Notes under the pieces: generated by a model | What the model saw: only the letters and a program-made list of their open reading frames with translations | Database searches by the model: none | What the model was told of the DNA's origin: nothing | Assembly (NCBI GenBank): GCA_030144725.1 | Contig: JASKMD010000028.1 | Coordinates: 4,759,919-4,823,918, forward strand | DNA length: 64,000 bases | Reading direction: 5' to 3' | From: Haematococcus lacustris | Lineage: Eukaryota; Chlorophyta; Chlorophyceae; Chlamydomonadales; Haematococcaceae | Program-made: the position numbers and the translations under genes | Part shown: piece by piece, positions 44,395 through 55,538 of the stretch | Position numbering within the stretch: the stretch's first letter is position 1 | Layout of the letters: every line of letters starts with the position of its first letter

Positions 44395-44700
44395 ACTCCC
44401 AAATACTCTCACACCGCATCCCAGCACTCCCAAATACTCTCACACCGCATGGCCAGGGTGACGGCCACATGCCACCTGGGAAGTGCGTGCTGAGCTGGCT
44501 GCTACCAGGTGCTGCAGCGCTGGAGCTCAATGTCGTCAATCTACAGCTGGGTTTTACACCTGGCCTGGGTCAAGCCACTGCCATGCCGCACCTTTTGGTC
44601 AGGCAAGAACCTGGTCCGCCCCATCAGCACGGAGAGCACACAAGCAATGGCATCAGCAGGCACCAGCAAGTTGGGGCATGGCAATGCTGAACAAGCTAGT
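44395..44700 (-). mobile_element. Fanzor-like copy 5, short decayed fragment
   Basis: On the minus strand a degraded match to copy 2 (VTLATWDAVWEVYL) reads VTLAMRCESIWEYLG, with a short internal tandem duplication of GCGGTGTGAGAGTATTTGGG. Upstream sequence up to about 44700 has no clear reading frame. Orientation is the same as copies 2 and 3. Confidence 0.4.
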
Positions 44701-45321
44701 ACGGGACGAGTTGCTGGTTAGGCCTCCTGTGTAAGGCTGCTATAGCTGGCGATCACAATTTCCCACTGCCGTGTTGGTTGGTGCTGACGGCTGCAAAGGT
44801 GAAGAGGATGTGAACGTCCTTGTTTACATAGGCACATTGTACATTCTTTACCACAGGAACACATCCTCACAAGACGAAAACATCAAACTGGACATCAACA
44901 TCACCATTGGCCTTGGTGTGGTCATGCACACGCTTCCTTCGGACTTGGTGACTGCACAGCAGCTAGGTAGTCTGATGCGTTCTTGGTTGATGACATGTCG
45001 ATCAGCGTTGACACAGCACACTTTCCGGCACCGCACTCATACCCAACTCACATTTCCACAGGCCCTAACTCCTACTTGCATGGGCCCCTGCCCTACCACA
45101 ACATGGTGTTATTGCTGCCAGGTGGCTCTCTGGTGGTTATGCAGAGTGGCGGGAGTGAGGGTTAAAATGAATAGGACGAGATGATGAGCAGTGCACTGAG
45201 GCAGTGCATGGAGACAGGCACATGGGCAAGGCACACTGGCAGTGTGAAAGAGCAATTCAAAATCTTCGGCAATTCTTAAGCAAGAAAAGAGGGAAATCAC
45301 TCCAGCATACATCCAGCATAC
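44701..45321. other. Region before the right arm
   Basis: A plus-strand frame at 44771-45184 includes a protein-like piece (LDINITIGLGVVMHTLPSDL) that is followed by GTAGTC, a possible donor, but no other exon could be joined. Just before the arm CATACATCCAGCATACATC is a short tandem repeat. Confidence 0.35.
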
Positions 45322-46542
45322 ATCAGAACACGAGGCCCATCAGCCCCCCACCCACAGCTTGTGTGCAGCACAGCATTGCTAGGTAGCCCACTATGCGCAC
45401 CACAGTGCTTGCAATGCAAAGTATGCCCTCAGCTCTCGACAGCTAGGGAAGCACAGTGCTGCAGTACCTCCAGTGCTGGTACTGCAACCTTCCCCTCAGC
45501 CCTCAGTGGCACCCTACTGGAGTGAGATAGACCCCCTAGGGGAGCACAGTGCTGCAGTAAGACCCACACTGCAAAAGGTGTGCAGGGCTAGGACGCAGAT
45601 CTGTGGCACAGCTTGGAGTTCACAGCATAGAGGCATTGAGGTAGAACTCAACTCGCCTGCTGCTATTGCTATGTAGCACCTCTCTCATCATCCCAGCGGG
45701 CATCCTGATAGAACAAGGCCAGACCCCCTTTTTGTTTTGCTACTGATTGTGCAAGTGCTGATTGTGCAAGTGCTGCTGCTGACTTTGCAGCACAGCCCAC
45801 ATTTGCTGGGGTGCCCCTGCTGACAAAAGTCACAAAACCCAACTCATTGAGACAGCCGTTGACAATCCTTTGACGGCTGGTGGCCATACCCCAGGTCTTG
45901 GCAGGAGAGGCCCAGGCTGTGGCCACTATGCACTTACATGTCATGGAAGTCCAGCACCGTGTCATGCTGGGCAGGTGGGCTGCCCTGCCCTTCCCGTACA
46001 GCAGCAGGCTGGGGAGCAGCAGCGGTGGCGGTGGCAGTGCCCAGGATTGCCCGATCCTCACCAGAAACTGGGGCCAGGGCGGCGCCTGCTGCAGTAGCCC
46101 GCGGTGAAGGCTGCCGGGGTTCAGGCCGCTGGCTGGGTGGGGCGGGCTGGGTGGGTGGAGGGGCGGTGGGTGAGGAGGCTGCCTTGGACAGCTTGCTGGC
46201 TGCTGCAGCTGGGCTGGGTTGAGGCACGCTGATGTGGCCCGTCACGTCTTGAACTACGGCACAGCGGGCAGCAGGTCAGGGGTGGAGAACACTGGATGTC
46301 AGGCGGTGCTGCTGGTGGTGGCAGGGAGCGGCAGAGGGTGCAGCTGTAGGCAACGCAGGCTGCTGGCATACAGGGCAGCTGGGGTTGAGGCATCACCCTG
46401 CATCGCCTCAGCCAGCATGGTTACGCCCGCCTAGTCATGGAGGCCTGTACCACAGGTGGCTTGCCTGCCTCACCTTCAGAGCCAGGGAGGGAGATCTGCA
46501 CACTGCGCATGTTCAGGCTCTTGGCGCCAGAGCTCCTGCAGC

Positions 46543-46878
46543 AGGGGTGAGGGGTGAGGGGTGAGGGGTGAGGGGTGAGGGGTGAGGGGTGAGGGGTGAG
46601 GGATGAGGGATGAGGGGTGAGGGGTGAGGGGTGAGGGATGAGGGGTGAGGGGTGAGGGGTGAGGGGTGAGGGATGAGGGGTGAGGGGTGAGGGGTGAGGG
46701 GTGAGGGGTGAGGGGTGAGGGATGAGGGGTGAGGGGTGAGGGGTGAGGGGTGAGGGGTGAGGGATGAGGGATGAGGGGTGAGGGGTGAGGGGTGAGGGGT
46801 GAGGGGTGAGGGATGAGGGGTGAGGGGTGAGGGGTGAGGGGTGAGGGGTGAGGGATGAGGGATGAGGGGTGAGGGTGG
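46543..46878. repeat. GGGGTGA heptamer array (right arm)
   Basis: The counterpart of 24722-25056, with GGGATGA variants at regular intervals of five to seven units, suggesting block-wise copying inside the array. Confidence 0.95.
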
Positions 46879-48544
46879 TGCATACTCTTACTTCTTGCTG
46901 GTCAACTGCAGGCTGGCATCCCCAGGCATTCCATCCTGCTGGCCTTGCAGGGCGCTGCTGATAGCACTGAGCTGCTGCTGCATGGCCTCAAACATGCGCT
47001 TCATGCGGGCGTCCATGACCTTGACATGCCCTTCCAGGACCTACAGCAGCAGCAGCAGCACTCAACCTGTGCTGAGACCTAGCCACCACCTTGCACCTAA
47101 GACCAGGGCTGAGGGGAATGAGGAGCAATGGTCTGCTGATGCCCAGTGGCAGCAGGAGCACAGTGCTGCTTACTGCTTGTTCTGCAGCAGGATGCTGTGT
47201 CGGGTACCAGGGCAAGCATTGGGTCGAATGCCAGCACCCACACCCTGATGTGCCTGATGGACGCCTGGCACATGGAAGAGCGTAGCAGAGACTCACCTCC
47301 ATGCCCTCCTCCAATGTGGATGCCTCAGCCACCCCCAGCCAGGCCATCTCCGGGTTCATGGCTGCGAAGGACTTGCTCCGGATGCCACCATGCATGCTGC
47401 CAGCGCTCTCACAGCTGGGCAGTATCTGCAGCCGCACAGGAGGAAGAGCCAAGCCATGTGGGGTCATGCTGGTCAGGGCACTGAACTCATGCTGCTGCAC
47501 CCAGTCCTTGCACACTCCTTGATGATGTCACACCAACTCCTGTTCACTTGTGGCCTTGGTGCACATGGCATCAGGTGGAGGTGGCCACAAACCTATGGCA
47601 TCAGGAAACCCTTCTCCGCTGGCCCCATGGCCATACCTTACGCTGGCCCAGATTCACGCTTAGCAGCAGTAGCGGAAACTAGACGGGAGCAAGACGTGGC
47701 TCCTACCCTGCCGTCCTGCTTCTGCTGCCTACTCCCTTGCTGCCCTCCTGCAGCTGCAGCTGGTGTAAGCAACACCCTCCTGTCTAATGAGCTTCTGCTC
47801 CTTCCGTATCCTCTACTGCCTTGCATATACCAAGGTCAGCAAGCCAAGGCAGCAGCAGCAGCAGCAGCAGCAGCACCCACCGCGTTCCCGCTCATGCTGC
47901 CGCTCATGGACCGGCGGCGCTCCAGACTCTCATCACCTGACCTGGCCCTCTGCACCCTGCACCACCACCAGGTCAGCCACACCACACGCATTGACCTCTC
48001 CCTCCCTCCCTCTTCCTCAGCCAGGCCAGTGGCACCTGCCCTGCTGAGTGACATGGGAGGGGTGGGTTTGTGACAGTGCCCTGTCCAAGCTGAGTGGTGG
48101 CAGTGCTGCAGGAGTGCTGCAGGAGTAGATGGTGATGCACGCAGCCACACCTGAACTGCCCCGTGAGTGGTGCTGGAGGGCAGGGTGTCAGGGGCTGTGC
48201 AGCAGTGTCAGTGCGGGCTGCCCGATGAGCCGCCATCTCTGCCTCTCACCTGGCAAACAGCGCTGCCAGCAGGTTCCAGGTGAAGCCGCCGCCCACAGCA
48301 GCGCCCAGGAACACCCACAGCCCAGCCAGCTGCAGCCAGGCAGGGGCAGTGGAGCCAGCAGCGCTAGAGGAGGTTTGGTGGGTTGATGGGCTGCTGCTGC
48401 TGTGTAGTCATAGTGGGGCAGGGTGGCTGGATGGGCGGGTTGAATTGGATGGATGGGCCAGGCAGGGGCAGTCATGGTGTGGGTAGGGAGGGATGTGGGG
48501 CAGGGTTTGGGGAGGAGCCTAAGCAGGGCAGGGTGGCTGGGTGT

Positions 48545-48915
48545 GCCTAAACAGTAGTGTTTCTAGGGGTGTGCCTAGGGGTGGGCCTACATAGTGGAGG
48601 AGCCTGATACACTGTGGTAAGGTGGTATTGACAAAAGGTGTACGAGCGTAAGGGTGTGGTCATGCTGACTCCTTACTGCCAGCAGTAGTCCAGGTGTGAC
48701 GATATGCATGTAAAGGCTAATAAGAGTCCATGAGATGACAATGTGCAACGCATGTAGACTTATGTGTGACCTTGGTGTGACCTTGGTGTGACCTTGGTGC
48801 GACCTTGGTATCAGCCTCTACCTGGCCTGATAAGATCATGGCACTCTACAGCTGAGTTGGGTCTATGCAGAGATACCAGTATCAGTACCACTATCATTAC
48901 CAGTACTAGTGGCCC
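48545..48915. other. Right-arm-specific intron segment
   Basis: This stretch interrupts the match with the left arm intron near 23000-23260. It includes four close copies of GTGTGACCTTG (48768-48805). No transposon ends were identified. Confidence 0.5.
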
Positions 48916-51900
48916 TGCCGTGGAGGGAGGGAGGGGGTTAGGAGGGAGCAAGCTGTGAGGCTGGGAGGTGGTGGTGGCTCCAAGAATAGTGCGGGCTGGG
49001 AGGTGGTGGGTGAGCAGCACAGGCGTCAGGAGAGCATCACAGCCGACAGCATGCACACCCATGGCAGCCTTGCCTAGATAGGCGGCTACCTTGCACTGCT
49101 GGCTGGCCTAGGTGCAGCCCCACCTTTTCGATGCCTATAGTGGATGAGGACAAGCTGCCACCGGCTTTGTTGGAGCAGCTGCTGGCGGGTGACACAAACA
49201 GCTGCCTGCAGCAGGAAGGGGATGCAGCACAGCTCGTGACCCCCTGGCTTAGTAAGTGGAGGTAAGAGGGAGGTCCCTCCCCTCCCCTCCTTGCCCTACC
49301 CCGCCCCGCCCCGCCCCGCCCCGCCCTCCCTGCTTTGCCTTAAGTAGTCCAATTCTTTTCAAGATTGGCTGGCCATAGTCTGCTGCCGCCTCACTTGAGG
49401 TTCTCCTTGATGCCCTGCTCCTCCATCACAATCAGTGCATGAGAGAAGTGAGCAATGTAGTCCTGCAACAAGAACAGATCATCGTGCAGAATTGGAGCTG
49501 CATAGCACCAAACATTGCAGCAAGCTGAGATGGCAACAAAACAGCAGAGCCGCTTGTGCAGCGATGTACCAGGCAGGCATTGCCTGGCATGTTATGAGCA
49601 GCTGCCCATGAGGCTGAGGTGCTCACCGCAGACACGTCCGGTCCAAAGGCGAACGCCAGGCCATTGGGCAGCACAGTGGAGCCCTGCGGGCCAAGTTAGG
49701 TCAGGTGAGGGGGAGTAAGGTGAAGCTAAGTGAAGCTGAGGTGGAAGTGAGGTGAAGGTGAGGCAGAGGTGAGGTGTTCCCTGTCTCTATCTCATGTTGC
49801 ACAGCTGGGCAGCCTGCCACCAAGGCAACAGATGATGATCCTCATGTGAGGTGTAGGTTGCTTTGTTACATGCAAAGTTGGGTCAGGGATGGGGCGAGTC
49901 CATTCCGGCCACAGCACCGCTCAGCGGCCTCACTAGCCTCACAAACATGGGTCTGCTGACCCCTTGGCTCTCACCACTTTGTAGAGGTCGCAGTTCTTGG
50001 CCACCTGTGTCTCTACATACGGCGCATCCAGGATCAGTGCTGACACCTTGCCATTGCGCAGGGACTCCAGCATCAGAGCGGCATCCTGCGACCAGGCAAT
50101 AGCACCACCTAGGTGCTGTCAGCAAGCTGGCAAACAGAGTGCTAGCACCAGGAGCAGGGGCCAAGAGAGGCGGGTGGAGCAGGAAGGGCATGTGCAGGTC
50201 TGGGTGAGGTCTGGGTCAGGTTAGGGCCAGCAGAAGCAATGAGGCTTTCCCACCTCATCAGTACTCCATTTGAAAGGAATGACCAGGTTCAGGTTGAAGC
50301 GCTCAAACGCTTGAACATCATCCTGCCCAATCAGTCGCAAGCAATGACAGACTTCACGACAACAAAGTGGGAGAATGAGGAAGAAATGGTCGAGGGCCAA
50401 GACATCGACGAGTCTATTAAATTCGCATGAAGAGCGAGGTGGAGGCAACTATCTAGTATACTTGTGATCCGCGGCCAGTTATACAAAAGTGTACTCCGCC
50501 GGCCGTCAACATTACAAAAGCGTACCCTGCGGCCCGTGAACAACATCAAGACGGCTTAGCATGCAGTCCGTAACGCTTGCCTGTCTTGCCCTCAATTAAC
50601 AAAGCCTGCCCGGAGCTGAAAGCTATACATTTGTACGCCAGCCTACCATCAGTTCCACGCGCTCCATCGCACTAACAAGGTGCGATCGTGCAAACTGCGG
50701 GTGTGATTCGCATTTTGCAATTTGCAACGTGCAAGCCATACTTGCAACTTGCGAAAGATTTGCGGGATACACTGATCAAAGAACATTACATGGTCATGCA
50801 ACCTACATGCACCCCAAGTGTGGAGAACTATTGGATGACAAAGATTGGCAGGGTACGTAGTAGCTGGCAGACAAAGAGGGTGGAATAGATGAAGGAGGGG
50901 GGCAGTCAGGCAGGTGCCTAGCTGTGGCCACACGCTGTGAGGCAGTAGCAGCAGGAGGCAGTGAGCAGCCCTCGGCCATGCTTCAGGCCCAATTGGGCTA
51001 TCCCGAGCACCGCTATGCCTTGCATCAACCTGGGGCTGTCCCAGTCAGCAAAGTTGCCCTACCACCTGCCCACCCACCACAAAGATGCCCACTGGCTTGT
51101 TGACCAGGTCTGAGATGCCGTTGATATTTCTGCGCATGCACCACACAGGCTGATGGCAAGCAGGCCTGTGTTGGGGCTGGGCGGCAAAGTATGCAGTGGT
51201 TAGACCAGCAGCCTGAGAAGCAGCTCTGAGCCATGAGATAGGTGCTAGCGAGCATGAGGTGCGTTCAGGGGCACTGGGCCAAGGGCTATGCAGGGCTGTG
51301 CACCAGGGCTGTGCAGCAGGGCAGGGCGGCAGGTGGGTTCAGGTGCTGGGTGTGTGAGGTGAGGTGTGCAGCCAGGCAGGTGCAGCTGGCCAGGCAGGGC
51401 ATGGCCTCATTCCAGGGTGGGACTCACGTGTTGATGCTGTTCACTGTCAGCTGTGAGGCCAGCACTGCGATGTAGCTGCAGGGGCAGGGCAGGGGGCAAG
51501 AAAGGCAGCAGCAGGAGCAGCTTGAAACCAGCAGCAGGCGCCACTAGATGGGGCCTCACCGGGTGCCCAGCCCTGGTGGCAGGGTCAGGCTGTGGGGCAG
51601 CTGGTGCCAGTGCTGCATTGCACTCAGGTGCAGGTGCAGGTGCAGGTGCAGGTGCAGGTGCACATCTTCATTGCATCGTGGTGTAGCTCAACCTGGATGA
51701 GGAAGCGGCTGCAGCAAAGGCCCAGCAGGGGAAGCTGACTAGCAGGTGCCACTTACATGTTGATCAGGATCAGGATCATGAACGCGTACCTGAGCAGCCA
51801 GGCAGGCAGGCAGGCAGGCAGGTGGTCAGGCAGGCAGGCAGGCACACACAGCAGCCAGGCACCAGCCACTAGCATCACCTGCTCTTGTCTGCCTCCTCAC

Positions 51901-53216
51901 CTGCCTGGCAGCTGTCCACACCTGACCAGCCTGCTGCCTGCCTGACTGGGCCACAGGCTGCTGCCTGTTGGCCAGCTGGCAAGGAGCTGGGCCCTGTCTG
52001 ACCGCGTGGCAGCGCTCACCCCAGGATAATGATGCGTGCGCCGGTGGACCTGGCGTTGAACTGCTGCAGGGCCTGCGGGCAGCAGGGCAGCAAAACAGGG
52101 ACGGCTTGGATAGACCAGACCACCTCAGCCCACCACCCCTCACAGCAGGCAGGCAGACACACCACCCTCCCTCCTCTCCCTCTTGCCACTGGACCTGAAG
52201 CGCCACCTATTGACAACTGCACCCTGACTCTGCTAATTGTAGGTGAGCCGTCAAGCGGGCTCTATTGTACAAGCAGGCTCACCTTTCCTGACCCCGTGAC
52301 CCCCTAACCCAACAGGGGTGCAGGCCCCTCCCCTTCCTCCCCTCCATGTCTGCAGCCTGACCGCCTTGACACCTTGCCTGTATTCTGAGATACCATAAGC
52401 AACTGGACAGCCGCACAAGGAGCTGATGAGAAGCTATGCAAAGCGACATGCACCATACACAAGTAACTGAACAGCTGCACAAAGGTCATGTATAAAGCTA
52501 TGCAAAGCATGGGCCAGCATGACCAGGCCTAGTCCATCCCAGCGCCCCAAGTCTTTGCTTGCGCCTCATGCATTAGGTTCAGAGCACAAGCCTGGGGCCC
52601 AGCTGCCATGCCATGCTGCCCGTCTGTGGCATCATGTGGCCTCTGCCCCATTACTTCGACTTCCTTCCTTCCATGCCCCTGCCCCTTTCCTGCACTACTG
52701 CCTCCTCTCCCTTTCTTCCTATCCCACTCCTTTCCTCTATCTAGCTACCCATCCAAGCCCTTGTCCATGCTTGTAATTGATAGGGTCCTTGGATCTGTAG
52801 GTGAGATGACTGGGGTTGCCTGTTCAGGCAACACGACCCAGCCCACCTGCAGCAGCATGGCTGTGGCAGCCCACTGCAGGTTGCAGTACTTCTAGAGCTG
52901 GGCCAGGCTGGCGGATGATGCGGCGCAGGGGCACCTGCAGGCAGCAAGGTGGCAGTGCTGTGCTGCAGGCACCTCCTGGTAAGCGGCACAAGGGTAGAAG
53001 ATTAGAGAAGCAGTAGAAGTGCCTAGGGAGGCAATGCGTGCCTTGAAAGCAGATGCGAATGGCGCCCACAGGCCACACCCACCTCTGTCAGCAGGACACA
53101 GATGCCAACAAATGCCGAGGTGGCGAACATGAGCAGCCACCTGGTGGGCAGCAGCAGCAGCACCACCAGCAGATGAGAAACACAAAGCACCAGAAGCACC
53201 GGCAACAGCAAGTTGT

Positions 53217-53254
<38 letters not shown>

Positions 53255-54927
53255 CCAGGGGAAAATGTGCGACACTCACTGTGACCTCCTGGCCAATACC
53301 CTCCCAATGCTCATACAGTGCTGCAGCGTGGTCAGGGTGCGCTGCAGCAGTGGTTGGGCGCTGCAGTGCTGCAGCCAGTGCACCCCCACACAGCCCCTTT
53401 CCCCTTGCCCCTCAACCCCTCCCTCTCACACAGTGCTTGAGAAGGGGCGCAAGAACAGCCACATGTCGGGCTTGAGGGACATGAACACCATGATCTCCCT
53501 GCCTGACGCGTAGTCGGGCCCTGAGAACTGGTAGCCTGCGCACAGCACAGCATGCGGCTGGGCCCCTGACGCTGCCACCAGCACCGACACCAGCTAGGAG
53601 GCCTGGGTCGCTCAGCCAGCCGCATCTGACCCTCCTTGCACCATGGGCAGCTGAGCTGGAAGGGGAGGGGCTGCAGCTGCTAGGGCTGCTAGGGTGGCAT
53701 AGGGGGTTGCCTGCTGAGGCGCTTACGCCTGACTGCTGACCCCAGGTGGTGGTGCTGCTGCTGGTGTTGTGTGCCGGGTGTGCGCCGTCAGCTCTGACCC
53801 AGAATGCAGCAGGCAGGGGCGGGAGGTCAGCCAGTGGGCCGTAGGGCAGGGGCTGTCACCTGCTGCGATGCGCTCGCTGGTGGCGGACATGCCCTGGAAC
53901 GCCATGTCACAGGTCCTCTGTGACGCCGGCAGCAGCAGGTCTGCCATGATGTAGTCCCAGTCCTGTGGACAGCAGCAGCAGCAGCAGCAGCAGCAGTACC
54001 AGCACTGACACGGGCAACACCACCACAGCAGCAGCAGCAGGGGCTGCAGCAATCAGTGCCCTGGCCAGGTGCTGGCCCTCTGCCCCTGAGCCCACTGGCC
54101 ACGTGACGCACAGCAGCCAGCCAGCCTAGCCTCAGGCCCCATCCTGCTGACCCCAGGCTGCCAGCACACCACAACCAACAGCTGCAGGCACTTAAGGCAA
54201 TGATAGATACTCCAGGCAGGCTGCAGCTGCTGACACTGCGGCCAGGCAGGGGCTAGCGGCTGCAGACAGGTGAGCTGCCAGGGCTGCATGCAGCCTAGGC
54301 CCACCCACAGAGCAGTTGAAGACATAGGCCTCAGGCAGCCACTCTGTGTGCCCTTGGCTGGCCAGGTAGGCGGCGCTCTTGCGGAACAGCTCCACCTCAT
54401 AGCCTGCAGGGGTTGAGGGAAGGGTGTGCAGGGCCAGCTGCACGGAGGCCCTGATTGATGCAGGCTCGTGCAGCTGTCCAGCTGTAGCGCTCACCCGTGT
54501 ACGACTCCTGGGGGCCTGCTGGGTCGCACATCACGATCGGCTGCGAACATGGAGGATGAGCAGGCGAGGGGAGTCGGTTGTAGACACACATGGTAGACAG
54601 CAGCAATTGGAGCATGGCAGCAGGTGTGTGTCGAGTCGCAACTGGCGACTGACCTCATAGGGGCCGATGCACACGACGCGCAATGGTTTCGTCTCAATAG
54701 GTTCGTTTCCTGTCAAATGGGCACTGACCAAAGCCCGCCAGTGGTGGCCCAGCAACAGAATTGCGAGTCTGCACCCACAGAGAGATGCCACAAAGGGTCA
54801 AGAACACGAACGGTGGCACACGCGTCAGTGCCAGGGCGTGGCCCAGATGTCGCAAGGCTGCGGAGAGCGAATGATGGCGACATGCGCCTACCCACAAAGT
54901 AGCTAGGTTCGTTCGCATATTAGGCAT

Positions 54928-55538
54928 AAATAGCGATGTAAGATAGCCGCCTGCAAATATGTACTCGGCTTGAGATTATAGGGCCGTGTTAATTACCAGA
55001 AATGCTGCGGGACGAGCCGCACTTCACCGCAATCTCAACAAGCATTCCACGTGAACACAGTTTGGCAATGTGAGTCACGTGGGTCGGTCACACTTGTGTT
55101 GAACAGGGTAAAATGGTTCACATGTTCAACCAGGTTGGGGAGCGGTGCTCCCATCATTCACGTGCCTGGCTTCGTTTATTGCGCCACCAAAGCCGTACAA
55201 GGTATCCGGGAAACACAGCATAATGAGCCTCACCCCTCACATGCTGGTGGACCGTCGAACTCACACTCCCTCCTCTCACCGTAATCAACACCCTGCCCCC
55301 CTACTTGTACACACGGCACTCAGCTTACTCTCCCTCTCCTTTCCTCCCCCCCTTACAAACTACAAGCTTTGCTAGTCAAGGGCGTCCTCACTTTGCCACA
55401 CCAGGCAAACCATGGTCAGGCAGGGTGGGCGAATGAAAAGTGGCGCCCTGGCCCAAGATCACTACAGCCATGTCTCAGCTGCTGTGGTCAAGCGTGTTGT
55501 GTGTGTCACTCTGTAAGCGAATAGGAGTGAACAGGACC
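54928..55538. other. Region between the right receptor copy and the thioredoxin-like gene
   Basis: It holds the presumed promoter of the right receptor copy and the 3' end of the next minus-strand gene, with TTACA at 55353 (TGTAA on the minus strand) as a likely poly(A) signal. No exon was seen. Confidence 0.5.

Larger units (their letters stand above)
45322..54927 (-). repeat. Right arm of the large inverted duplication
   Basis: This is the reverse-orientation match of 15861-26277. Most intron sequence still aligns by eye with scattered substitutions and indels. It lacks the CTGCA and most of the GGGGTGGGCAG satellite, and has about 370 bases (48545-48915) not found at the same place in the left arm. 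Confidence 0.93.
45934..54927 (-). pseudogene. Second glutamate receptor-like gene, frameshifted (right copy)
   Basis: Every exon of the left gene is recognisable here on the minus strand, from the last (46245-45934 region) to S1 (54768-54654). Exon 1 differs: ATG at 54927 gives MPNMRTNLATL, spliced (GTGGGT donor) to [10 protein letters not shown], again a good signal peptide. Amino-acid changes include DYIAHFSHALIVMEEQGIKE against [20 protein letters not shown] on the left. The pore-loop exon carries a two-base deletion at about 52890 (CTAGAAGTAC against CTAGAGAAGTAC), which breaks the frame before the pore helix and M3. No obvious alternative splice rescues it. It is probably a pseudogene unless the lesion is a sequencing error. 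It could still be transcribed, and it is convergent with the intact copy. Confidence 0.75.

Noticed and set aside
46476..46883. Frames of HPSPLTP repeats and other tandem blocks considered as a CRISPR array
   Set aside because: The units are contiguous with no unique spacers, and the genome is eukaryotic.
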